A DNA stretch of 64,000 bases from positions 33,735 through 97,734 of the forward strand of contig ADNK01000910.1 of NCBI GenBank assembly GCA_000320545.1, given 5' to 3'. The stretch comes from Bigelowiella natans CCMP2755 (Eukaryota > Cercozoa > Chlorarachniophyceae). This document shows positions 26,801-38,878 of this stretch, one piece after another (the stretch's first letter is position 1; the number at the start of each line of letters is the position of its first letter). Made by a program: the position numbers and the translations under genes. The notes under the pieces were generated by a model. It did no database searches and was not told the origin of the DNA. It worked only from the letters and a program-made list of their open reading frames with translations.

Positions 26801-26989
26801 TCCTTGTCACAGAGAAAAGAATCCCGTCGTTTTAAGGTCAATTAAATGTAGGCAGTTTATCTCGGAAGTCTTACCTGGATCCAAAAAACGAATCCCGAGT
26901 ATGGGAAGATCCATTCGGGGGATGTAAGATGTCGTTTGTCTGATTTGCTGGCGTATTTTCATTAAGTAAACTATGAAGGAAACGGCAAG
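23872..26989 (-). CDS. Membrane protein with long proline-rich cytoplasmic tail, family not recognised
   Basis: Minus-strand exons: 26989 to about 26876 (AVSFIVYLMKIRQQIRQ ... MDLPILGIRFLDP), about 26620-26505 (VMVKLQWAQKIVESMTF), about 26080-26000 (VPERIRMRSDAIAVIYT), about 25960-25880 (MSLQKWAQRFVFAIIG), about 25845-25745, about 25360-25302 (RKKERNFIYLNNWAVP) and a last exon of about 1.3 kb ending at 23872. The last exon gives about 445 residues rich in Ser, Arg and Pro, with RRIPPPPPPRKAY, ITSPPPPPPTPKG and a run of eight prolines; such tails bind SH3, EVH1 or profilin-type partners. Hydrophobic stretches lie in the N-terminal exons. The 5' end is unclear. The myosin gene starts about 200 bases away on the other strand, so the two may share a promoter. 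No function assigned. Confidence 0.55.
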
Positions 26990-27188
26990 CTGAAAGGCGG
27001 TTGCGACATTACTTAATCAATACAATATAACCTTTTGGGCTCAACAGTCGGATCTGAACTGATTTGTCTTAACCCAAGTCTGTCAGCGAGAAATGGTGAA
27101 CATGAATTTCTGATCAGAATGTGGCCATAGCAGTGAAAATTATGACTAACAATTGTATTCTGAGAGCCAACATTGAATCAATTAGGCG

Positions 27189-30028
27189 ATGAAGAAGAAG
27201 ATTCGTCGACTCCCGACGAAAAAGAAGAAAACTGAGGTGCAGAATACCTCTTCAGCACATGTCACCCAACCCATGCCCCATGCAAATACAAACCCAAAAC
27301 CACCATCACGGCTAAAGTCAAAGAAAACATGGATGCGTGAGACTGCAACTAACAAAGATGAGGAGAAATTGGTCGACGACGTATCTTCAGCGAGCACAAA
27401 AGATAATGCCCAAAATAACAATTCACGAGCATTTGTTGGACTGAACAAAACGAAGAAGCCATGGAATACTGGAAATCGTCTTGCAGTTTCACATATACCC
27501 AATGCAGATAAAAAAAGAGACTTAGTCCATTATAATGGCGCAAGTGAGGAAAGACAGACGAGCATTCGAGCACAGCGAAAGCCAAGAGTACCGCCAACTC
27601 GCAGACCAACCTCCTCCTCCAAATTACCAGAGCTTGAAAATGAGAGTAGCTTCCAAAGATCTGATTATGCTGCAGAAGAGATGAAAGAAGAATATGAGGA
27701 TATGGTTTTCATGCCGAGAATGGAACCGGGAGACATTCTATCAAATATCAAAAAACGGTATTTCGTTGAATAAGTTAAACATCAACCATCTATATATGCC
27801 TCGATTTTACTAGGTTTATGAGGAAGAAGATCTACACAAACGTAGCAGATATTTTACTCGGTAGAACCTTTCGATATTGGTCTATTATCATATTTAACTT
27901 GTCCCACTCGCGTCACTTTAGCTATAAATCCAAACGAAGACCTGGGGCTTTACACCAAAAACTTCTACTCAGTATTGCGTTGATTTTGTTGTGTTCGTAC
28001 TTAAAACTAAAATAAAATATACAGACTTACCACTATGCAAGTAGTCAAAGAAATGAGCCGCACATTTTTCAAGGTGCTATTTTTGTGAAGTCTCATAAAA
28101 AATGTAAGGCTTTTAATGTATTTCTTATTAGTGGCTTGTCGAGCGTACCGTAGGATTCGCAGTGATTCAAATAGATCCCAAGTAATAAAACCTATCCTTC
28201 AGTCATATCTTTGAGGATAAAAATACAAAAAAATCATTCTGTAGAGTATCTTAGTCTGTGGTGAATCTGGAGCTGGAAAAACAGAAGCTACAAAACAGCT
28301 AATTCGATACTTTGCCGAGATGAGTGGAGAGGTACAAAAGAGCTGGAACCACTCGTCAAAGCACTCACAAAAAAGCATAAGCTTGGAGATGAAATTTGTC
28401 AAAGGTGAAATTTTCAAGTAAACTAACCGAGACATTGATCCTAAATTCTTTGATAGCAAATCCATTGCTGGAGGCCTTTGGGAATGCAAAGACTCTTAGG
28501 TAGATACATGAAATTTGACATAAGAGTAATGCCAAAAATTAAAAATAAGTGAATAAATTATCAGGAACAACAATAGCAGCCGTTTCGGTAAATTAATAAA
28601 TATTAATTTCTCTTCGAACGGTGCAATTACGTACGGATCCATCGAAAAGTACCGTGTTTTTCAATTAGCAATGATTACATCATTTTTCTTTTTTTCAAGA
28701 AACCTAAAATATATGAAGGTACTTGTTGGAGGAATCTAGAGTAGTTGCCCAGGATGAGGTTCTAATTGATGCTTTTCAATAATTCATCGTTATTCAATTA
28801 TTTATCTGAAGAACAATCTTCTATATTTTTGTGATCTAGGGTGAACGGAACTTCAATATATTTTACCAACTATGCGAGCATCTGAAGCAATCTGGAGACA
28901 AGGTTGAGGCCACTGATCTTGTCGTGAGGACATTAGAAGTAATTGTAAAATTTATTCAGGACGCAAAGCATTTAGATCCAAGCTGTGTAACTTATCTAAA
29001 CATGACGGGTTGTCTAGAAGCAGGCTGGGATGAGCATGCGAAGTGAGTGCAATTTTATGAATAGAGATATATCAATTTTATGATGAGTTGGAAAGGTTTA
29101 TTGAAACTGTGGCAGCAATGAAGCAACTTGGGATCAAGGAGGTATTGAAATGCAGTGCAAGAAGATTTCAAATGACGTTTACATATACAGGTGGAAAAAA
29201 AATCTATATTCAACCTTCTTAAAGGGGTAGGTATCTATCTGTTCAATCGATCGCATGAATAACAATATCCGATTTGCAGATTTTATCTCTGGGAAATATA
29301 AGATTTGATCGCGGTCCTATGAAGAATGGAAAGGAAACCAGTGAGGTCACATGGAAAGCGGCATTGTGTAGAAAGAATCTCAAAAATTCTATTTAAAGGT
29401 CTCCGAAAGCTCAACATTAACTGCATCTCGTTGCGCTGCTCTGCTTGGACTTCAAGAATCAGCATTTATGAAAATGTTAACAGTTCAGGACATGTAAGAA
29501 GATCAACTATTTTGAATGGGTTATGATTCAACACTTTACACACAGGGCAATACTGACTGGGTCCGTTTATGCGCTTCCGCGATCTCCAAAAGAAGCATCA
29601 TATACGTGCAATTCCCTAGCAAAAGGTACCTAAGAGTTTCTATAATTTTTATATCAGGATTTATTTATATCTAGGGCTTTATGGAAAATTATTCACCTGG
29701 ATTGTAACTCGAATAAATGAGGTATAGTTAAAGGATTGATCATAATTAGTCATAGAATCTTGCATTCTGATGATTATTTCTTTATCTAGGCGCTTAATCA
29801 AGAAAACAAGGGAACAAAGAGCAGGAAAGTTATCGGGATACTGGACATATTCGGTTTTGAGGTTAGTGAGATTTCCAAAACGCTTAACAATTTAGTTTCA
29901 CAACATTAATGCATGAAAAGCATATTTATTCTTCATATATGATACATACATAATGCATATGTATGATTACAAATACAAATGTATGCGGAAATATGGGTAT
30001 CCACGTTAAATCTAGGATTATCTGTGGC

Positions 30029-30059
<31 letters not shown>

Positions 30060-33000
30060 CGTGCTTACGATATGGGCAAACAAATTACTGATGGATACCC
30101 TAGCCGACTATTATCTAACAAAGTGATTTGTGTTTTACAGGCGAATGCACATAACAGCTTTGAACAACTTTGTATAAATTTTGCAAATGAAAAATTACAA
30201 AAGTACACTCGAAAGTCTGGCTAGATATATTAAAACCCTCACTTCTTGTTATTTGATAGACACTTCTTAAAATCTGTGTTCGAGATAGAGGTCAATCTAT
30301 ATAAGTCGGAGGTACCATAGTTCATTGACTGCTTAGAATATTTCATAAATATGCCGTTATAAAAAGGGGATAGATGTTCGTAACATTACGTACCCAAACA
30401 ATGCGTCCACAGTCACGTTATTAGAGGTATTGGTCAAAGCTAGATTTGGGTCAATGTTATAACTACTTGAGATTTCTCTTGGATAACTTTATCGAAAACT
30501 ATAGAGAATCTTCTCCTCGCTTCGAGAGGAATTCAAAATTAAAACAGGGTATCTAGAAATCAACCTACACCAAAAACAAGACCAATAGCAACACAAATTC
30601 CATATTTATTTCTCAATGATAATAATGGCAAGAACTGGTGATTTTATCACAGATCTGATAGTTCATGGGTCCAGAAGCTGCATACATCAAATACAAGCCA
30701 CTCGCAGTAACTGAATCCCTTTTTCGTTTTGAAAGATCTCGCTTGTGTTAAAATATTGGATGATGTAAGGTTCAAGGCTCCGAAACGCCATGGAGATCCC
30801 AATTTCACGATAAAGGTATTGAATCTAACAGAACAAAATACATGAGTAAAGGAATACTAAATCCCACTTACATTTCCTAGCATTATGCAAGAGACGTGAA
30901 CTATAGAACAGAAGGTTGGTACAATGTCAAAAGTAATGAAATGCGACATTGGCTCACTGACACTCTTACAGGTTTTCTTGAGAAGAATAGGGTCAAGTTG
31001 ACAAGCGATATAGATATGCTTATGGCATCTTCAAGTAATTGTAACAATGTATCATCAAATTCGAGGGTGTTAATTGAAACTCATGGTTAGGTAATTTTTT
31101 GGCGAGATCTTTATTTGATTCTAGGAAGGGGCATACGCTAGGACTACATCGGTCATCGCCATCAAAACAAATGTCGATTAAAGATGCTGGGGTTTGTCTT
31201 GCTGCTCATTTCCAGTCTTCACTTTCAGAACTTATCACAGCGATGGAGGTAATGGTTTCAGTACCAATAAGATTCGTTTTAAAGTGTTTGTATTTTGACC
31301 CAAGGCAACAGAGTCACAATTTGTAAGGTGCATGAAGCCAAATAATGATAAGGTGAAACCTAGCAAATATTAGAGATCCGTGATTCTTCGTTTGTGTTAT
31401 CTTGTATCTTGGGAAATGTAAACATTTAGGTTAATGGCGAATTCGACACAAATTTAGTTCTTCGTCAGCTCCAGACAAGCGGTAACCTAATATGCGCTAT
31501 GAAAGTAATTTTATATTTGAGATTGGTTTTATCTTCAATAGGAGTAATAGACGCAATAAATGCTCGTCGTCATGGATACGCCATAAGATTTACGCATCCT
31601 GATTTTTTCCGAAGATATGCTAACCTGATGGAAGAGGGTGATCCCGTAGGACCAAGCTCCAAATTCACCAGGAAACTGATGGAAAGAGCTGGCAAATCGA
31701 AAGCAAATGGTGTAACTGATTGGCAAATAGGAAAGACTAGGGTTTTCATAAAGCCATGGATTTTGGAGCCCCTAGATCGTGCGATAGAAACCAAGTATGA
31801 GGAGGCTGCTCTTACAATTCAGTCAGTGGTGCAATGCATATTTTCTTGGAAGAAACTCAAGATCGAATTGAAACATAAGAAAGAGCGAAGAGATAGGGAA
31901 GAGCAAGAAATACGGAGACAAAAAATGCTGAAAGCAAAGAAAGATCAAGAAGAGAAGGAAAGATTGAAAGAGGAGCAACAACGGATCAAAAGGGAAAAGC
32001 AAATGATTAAAAATAAGTTTCAGAAAACATCCCCGGTAAAAGTAAAAGTTGAAAACGTTCACTCGCCAACATCGTCAAAAGATGAAGAAGTGGTACTTAA
32101 TTAAAATTCGAAAATAAGAGCGAGTGCTAAATTTGAATCATCAACACATCAGACTCGGAACTTCTTCCCAAGTAAAAATAACGACCTGAATCCTTTGATA
32201 AAAGCTTTGATGCTTCGGATAAATGTATTACACTCTTTGATAAACGATCGATTATTAGAGCTGTGTACGAGCTCAAATAAATTCATTCACACAATATATT
32301 TATGCAAATAGGAATTGAACGATTCTCAAATATTATCGCTGTTAACGTATAGTTACGAGGTGATAATAATGTCACGTATTACGGTCAGCACAAAGTCTGA
32401 ATTTTCCCTCTAATAGAACGAGGACACGGCCATTTCTCCAGAAGCAATGATAAAAAAAATTTCCTCGGTTCAACAGCGACAAAGTTGTTGTGCAAACATT
32501 CAGGTGTGATACAAGAGTTAAAAAATACATCTGAAATCTCAAGCATTTATCAATTCTTCAGGCAACTTTGAATGATGCTCTAACGGAGCTCAAATTCAAT
32601 ACACAGTCAAAATCTACTGTGGTGTCGATGCCATCTAATTCTCCTACTAATGGAAAACAATCACCACCCTCTCCTCCTTCTGTCTCGCGGTCTGGACGTG
32701 CAGATCTTGAAAGTTGGAATCCAGCGGTGGAACAAAGTGTGTCTGGTATACAACCAGTAAAGATTCAGCCTATTAATGACGGGGTAAATATCATCCAGAT
32801 CACATGAGTCATAGTTTTTGTTTACAAAGTGTGTGAGCAATTTTTAGGTGGAACGATGTCACGCATGTGGTGCACAAAGATGGAATGGAGCGAATTTCTG
32901 CATACATTGTGGATCTGCGTTTGAGGACGGTAATGAAATAAAAGTTTTATATCATCCAACAGAAACTCCGAAACTAACCAATGGTTGCTACAGTCGCAGA

Positions 33001-34170
33001 AAGAATCTCATCGGATAATAGTCCTGAGCATCAGGAGAAATATGAGGTTTTAGCCTTAATATATAGAGACATTGAGACACATAATAGCTACACATACATG
33101 CGTTCAAATGTTTGATATTCAAACAATGAAGTCGGATCTGATTTGACAGACGATATTTAAGCATTTCGATAAAGATAAGGATAAATATTTGAACAATGAA
33201 GAACTCCTGCAATTTCTGGACGACTGTCAAAAGAATGACCCGTCAGGGAAGAAAAAGAGTACTTATAAGTTTTTCCGGTATTCTTGGTGCTCAGTAATGC
33301 CTTGTATCGAACACAGGATTTACGGAAGATGATTATGAAAAATTTTGCGATGCTGTTGAGGCCGATCCACGGTAAAGCTGTCCTTCATTATTATTCGAAC
33401 TCTGTGAATCATCTTTATCAACAGGAAAGGCCTAACAGTTTCTGGATTAAAGAGATTATATAAGATGTTAGACGGAGATGTCTCTGTAGACTTCGATGCT
33501 CTAAAATTACAGCCTGCGGGCGACCAGGGAACTTTATCTGTACCCAAAAAAGGACATCATATGGCTAAATCATCTGCAGGAATCATTATTGATGATTCTT
33601 CAGATACAGTTTTATTTTCCTTCGATACAAAGAATAGGCGAGGTCGACAATCCATTTCTAAAGCTGCTTCAGCATTGACAAGCTTCAGCACTGGAACAAA
33701 GAGAAATTTGAATGGAGAAACCGACCTTGTCCTTGTGAAAGAGTAAGCTGAACAACTTTACTTTCGTGTTGAGGAATAAATTACATGTTTATGTATTTGA
33801 TAGAGGGATGCTTGCAAAGCGTGGAGTACGAAATTTCGCATGGAAAAAAAGATTCTGCCGATTGTTTTTCTCCCCACAGCGTAAAGAAGCATTTCTGCAA
33901 TATTTTAAGAGCGAGGGTGCAGCAAGGGAAAAAAAGGATGCTGCTGGTACAGTCCCAATCATTAAAGATACTCAAATCGTTCTTGATCCAAGAAAGGAGC
34001 ACCATTTCCACATTGCACCTATTGGTGTACCTTCGGAGAGAGTGTCTAGATTATCAAGAAGTAACAAGGAAAAATATCGAATTTATATCTTCAAGGCTGA
34101 TACTCTTGAAAAAAGAAGAACTTGGGTCAATCAGCTCAGGGCTATGATTGATTCCTTTAAAGCTAGTTGA
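27189..34170 (+). CDS. Myosin heavy chain with zinc-ribbon, EF-hand and PH domain tail
   Basis: Actin-based motor. The start ATG at 27189 opens a basic N-terminal extension of about 180 residues. The motor follows: ILSNIKKR, IYTNVADILLAINP, P-loop GESGAGKTEATKQ (28264-28300), switch I NNNSSRFGK (about 28563-28590), YLLEESRVVAQDE, switch II DIFGFE (about 29845-29862), ANAHNSFEQLCINFANEKLQ, GFLEKNR, RCMKPN, and the converter IDAINARRHGYAIRFTHPDFFRRY (with IGKTRVF). One degenerate IQ motif (TIQSVVQCIFSWKKLK) precedes a charged Glu/Lys/Arg helix (about 31850-32000). After a Ser/Pro-rich spacer comes a CHACG..CIHCG zinc ribbon (from 32848), an EF-hand loop DKDKDKYLNNEE (from 33150) and a C-terminal PH-like domain (33804-34167: KRGVRNFAWKKRFCRLFF ... 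RRTWVNQLRAMIDSF). About 25-30 short AT-rich introns. No coiled-coil dimer tail is visible, so it may be a single-headed, membrane-binding motor. The segment around 28330-28440 and 30470-30700 is not fully resolved. Confidence 0.88.
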
Positions 34171-34816
34171 CTGATATGTTGTGCTGAAAACTTTATTGAA
34201 TCACAAGCTAGCAAGGTGTGCCGTATGGACAGTCAAATTACCCGAGAATACTTAGTTTGTTCGCAAAAATGCGCTGGTCCGTGTGTTTGTTTGTGCGAGT
34301 TAGCTTTAGAGCTAGTTAGGCGCACATGTCAATTTTGCAAAGATCCGATTCTGTGCAAGCACTACTAGACTAGCTAGTTAGAGCACGGCAACATCACTCA
34401 TGCTTTCTGCAAGCTTCAATAAATGTGCACATTACCATCGTTCATGTGTGTTGCATTCAAGCATAGCACATGTCATGCTGCTTGTTGTCATGAGGTGACA
34501 TCGAAAACTGGCGCGCTCGCTCATGCTAGCATGTACACACCTGACAAATGTCAAATCTTTCATCATGAAGCCTCTAGATTTCACCATTCTGCATGGTCTA
34601 GACTAGTAGATGCTACATTCATACTTCGGAATTGTATTGGACGCACGAAACGTCCACAGCTAGACAGCTACTAGAGCTAGACAGCCCAGGAAGTTCATGT
34701 GTCCTAGCTGGACACTGATAAATCTATGCATTCTCTTGAAAACGAACCAATATGACTTGCTCAATTGGTTAGCAGGTTGCCTGGTCGGGCTAGCTCCATA
34801 ATAACACCGACATTTC
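34171..34816. other. CTAG-rich convergent spacer
   Basis: Separates the myosin and pseudouridine synthase 3' ends. About fourteen CTAG sites fall between 34207 and 34792, several chained (ACTAGACTAGCTAG near 34365; CTACTAGAGCTAGAC near 34670). No exon is seen. Confidence 0.65.
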
Positions 34817-37454
34817 TTAAAATTTCAAAATAGGGCCAAGATCGTCATTCACATCAAACCGCGCTAAATGTCGTGGTGGGGAGCTAATCGACGGTGACGG
34901 GGATCTGTCTCCTTCATGGCCACTGCTACCATCTGTAACGACAGCATCTCGCATCATCGCTGGGACCAGATAGCTTTCCTAAAGTGAACAGAGTATGCTA
35001 TGCTCTCAGTACACGCTATAATACGAGAAGATCTAGTCTCACCCATGCATCCGCAAACTCTTGAGTTTGGAAAATATGGCCATCTGTCGGTCGCAGCACA
35101 AGCTGTAGCGTCCTGTTTAAGGTGGTTAGCCACGGAAGGGAGAAAGGAAAAAAGTTAAATATCATTACAGTGTCTCCCCCTAAATATGTACATTTTGTTT
35201 ATCTTTTCGTACTTAACAGCGCCCCCGTCCTGCGGTAAATCAATCCGAAGACCGCATGCATGTAAGTAGGTGCGATCTGAAGCGGCCGCTCTTTCGCTAT
35301 CCCCATATCTGCCGCATTGAAAACGATTTCATTATTTCGGGTTACTGATAATAAGCAGCGCTCACTCGTTAAGAAAGGTTTTAAGTTCAGAACTATTGAC
35401 AGACAAGGAATCGCCAAGACATGGAGCCCCAACGCTTTTCAAAGCAACCTACGAATACAACCATTTTATCGTGACCCTAGACTTTGGAAGAAACACTCTT
35501 TGGAACGGCAGTACGGTAGAATGCGTATAGTCGCAACGATACCCTGATTTGGTGGGTACGGCCTGTCTCAGGTTTGACCAAGAACGCCCTTAGATCCTGA
35601 ATAATCGACAGTTTTAACGCATCGCTTGTTTCGATGGGATCTTCCATCAGCAATTCTGTTACAACAATAGCTTTTGAGTGTGTGCCTCTACGTGGTGTGC
35701 GTGTTTGTATTTGCTTGTGTAAGCAGCAGCATATCAGGGACTGTGCTGGTTAATTCTACCTTGTTGATCTTGGTTGATATGAACTTCGTGACCGCAGGGC
35801 GCACTTTGGAACGAAGTAGCATCCATGCAGACCTGGATGGTTAATCACCGCAATATGTCGAGCTAGTGTGTCATCTCATTGTCCAATTGCCTTTCTTATC
35901 GCTCCCATCCCCATCATACAACTGCTACATATCCAGGCAGAGCTACCAGACCAAATAATGCTCATCACCTGCGAGAGCGCTTCATGTCTCCTGAAACCGT
36001 GCCTAATCACAAGAATGGTATACTTACGGGCACATTTTTGTGTGCTATTTGTTGATTAGGATGCTTTCCTACCCATTGTCTTCTTCGGCCATCGATCTGA
36101 AATTGCAACATAGTACTTCTGTACCTGCCACCGTTAATAACACGTGCGCCATCATGGTTTCCGTAGCGGCACAATCCGACTTTCTAGCGTATTTTTTGGC
36201 TCCTCTCTCTCTTTCCCGAACATGCACGGATGATGATGAAGGAGATTACCTTGTGATTTTCAAAGGCCTTGCCAAGGGCAGCCGTTGACTCTGCAGTTGT
36301 TCCTACCTATAGCAGTGTTTAGGAGTATTAAGAATAGCGCGGAATCTCTACATGGGGAGGAAGTAGGAGGAATGCTTTCATCATTAAACGTTCTGTCCTC
36401 ACCAGGAGCAAACCCGACGTCACCCGATCTAATCTGTGAATAGGATACAGCTTGCCCTGATCACCATTCGAAATTGTCAAACATTATTCATCTGTTAGAT
36501 GTGTCGAAGCATGTCCCGAAAAGTCAACGAGCGTAGTAGCTATTCGTTGCGGAGAGCAAGAAATCAAGACCTGGTGGCGGATGAGCCCTTCCTCCTGCAG
36601 CCTGCGAGTGTTTTGAGGTTTTTATGCTTATTAATACACTTTAGTCTCAACTACATTCCTGCATGCGTACCGATGAAGGTGCTGCATCATTCCGTCTTCG
36701 TACGACGTCGGTCTCTGCCCACTTTCTTCCTCCTCCTCTGCTTCCTCCCCCTCCAGGCCAGATCTTTGGAATGTCTCTTCCATATTCGCGATCAGCTCCT
36801 CGCCATCGTCTTCCTCCCCGTCCGATATAGTGTTATCGTCCTCAGAAGAGAGATCGCTGTCGGTATTTGTATGCATGCGAACGCGGTGGAAAGGGATTCC
36901 AGAGGGTTTGGAGACCACCAGCAAACCAGGAAATTCTGCCAGGATTCGGATCCTAAAATTGATCATGGCACACGAGTAACATGACTAGATCGCAACCTCA
37001 TGCGATATGTAACCATCATCCATATTTTAGCGAACTGTCTATCTTATTTTGTTGTATCTGTCAGTGTTGGCAACCGCAAACGCGACTCTGCTGCTAGCTG
37101 AAAGAACAATTAACAATCCATCGGGTTTAATAACGATATCCCTCGTTACCCGGTCTTTTTGTCCAGGGACTCGTGTGTCGAAGAAATAATTCCAGATTGA
37201 ACAAAGAGCCGTGATTCTGGGCGCTCACGGGCAGTCGATGGGGAATCTCGCCGTCTCCATAGGGTACTCAAGCTGAAGCGGCTGAGAGTGCGTCTCCTTC
37301 GTGTCGGCAGGGATCTGCAGCAGCTGCTGTGGCATCCGAGAGCCTGTGCTGACGAAGGTGCCACTGAGAATGCCCTTGTGTGCAACGGCAAGCGTAGGGG
37401 TGGCTGGCTTAGCACGGATCCGGCAATGATTAGAAGCAATGTCAGAGCGGCCAT
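34817..37454 (-). CDS. RluA/RsuA-type RNA pseudouridine synthase, probably plastid-targeted
   Basis: Converts uridine to pseudouridine in RNA. The first exon (ATG at 37454) encodes a signal-peptide-like MAALTLLLIIAGSVLSQ and then a Ser/Arg-rich, acid-poor stretch, the two-part leader expected for a complex plastid; it splices near 37166 into FPGLLVVSKPSGIPFHR (from about 36952). An acidic insert follows, then HRLDRVTSGLLL (about 36450-36412) with the catalytic Asp, TTAESTAALGKAFENHK, KYYVAISDRWPKKTM, GTVSGDMKRSR, WMLLRSKVRPAVTKF, the signature FLVKPETGRTHQIRV (about 35570), VALKSVGAPCLGDS and SDRTYLHACGLRIDLP. C-terminal exons give GHIFQTQEFADAW and a polar tail, stop at 34817-34819. The order matches the RluA catalytic domain throughout. 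Which RNA it modifies is unknown. Exon phases were checked at most but not all junctions. Confidence 0.87.
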
Positions 37455-38408
37455 TGAGTATTGAGCGTCCGATCGGCAGCAGGCATTCCCGGTAGTAACA
37501 ATATGCACCAATTCATTGTGGAACGGGCGGCGTTTTCCACATGTCGCACCCTCTCCATCTCATGTCGCAAGGCAGAAATGCCAATCGCAAGGACTCAAAA
37601 CTCAACACTAACTAAACGCAACCCCGGGACAACTCGCTTTTGCCTAGTTGCGCTTCATTGTCACTCGTTCATTCACACAAGCAGTGAGATGAAAAGAGCG
37701 CAGCACCAACTGTGAGGAGGGAGGCACAAGCAAAACAAAGAAAGCAAGCCTGTACGTACTCATGGCCGCACAGGCCATTGTCATTGCTAGGCTGGCTAGC
37801 TTGGGAGTCAAAGTTTCCACGTCTGCTAGACATCTAGACATGCACCGTTTCATTTCGTGCTTCCGTGCATCGATTTTGCGAGCAACAAGTTGCTTGCCGG
37901 TTCTCATTTGGGATTCCACTGTCGACAATGCAACCCCTCGTTTTTCTCTCTGAGATGGTTCTCTCGTTCTCTCCGCAAAGCTAGCAAGTGATCATGGATC
38001 GATGCATCGTCGCCGTACCATCACTGTTGCATGTGCAGTTTGTGTAAGCTCGCAGTGGATGCTCGATGATGGACACTACGTGACACGTGTCCATCTTCTC
38101 GATTTTATATTGTGTATTGCATGTCTATCATTTTGACGCGACCACTCTATAGCACTTCTAGATTCACCATGGGCCTTCGCATCGCTAGTCTTGTCCATGC
38201 TGCATGTGCGACCACACGCGTGCGATTAAACATGGAGACATGCATGCCATCTTTGTTGGCAGATGTTGATCCATTTTTAGAGGGATGTCTGAGTTAGCTA
38301 AAGTAGCTTTCCAATATGTACATCATATTTACTTCCATATCTCTTATGCTGCTGCATAGATTTCAGATGACGTTCCAGATGACGTTCCAAACGACATTCA
38401 AAATATGT
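37455..38408. other. Spacer between pseudouridine synthase start and PP2C end
   Basis: No exon recognised. Contains about seven CTAG sites between 37785 and 38190 (for example GCTAGACATCTAGACATG near 37824-37841) and a short tandem of an 11-base unit near 38363-38393. Confidence 0.5.
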
Positions 38409-38840
38409 TTAATCATCATGCAGCCAAACAAATGTGAGCACGACCACCGTTACGTTGTCCATCGTGCCCTTTGCAAGAGACCGTTTCACCACTTCTGCCG
38501 CAGCTATGGAGGATCTGTCACAGATTAGGTATATAAGTTCTATAGTTCATTTGATATATACCAGAATATGGTAGAAATTGTCGCACCTCTTCCTCAGTTC
38601 AACGAATGCTGGGGCAGAGTGCGCTGACTCGAGGGGCTTGAGGTTCTCTCGCACAATATCTGCAGCCTATAAGTTCAACACGATTCATTATGTTAGTGCC
38701 ATGCACTGATTTAGCTGCGAACGAACATAATCGAAAAACCTCGTCATCTGACAGCACGTCCCAAACTCCATCCGAAGCCAAGATCAAAAATCTATCACCC
38801 TCTCGAAGCTAAGTTCGAATCAAATAATAACCACCATTGT

Positions 38841-38878
<38 letters not shown>

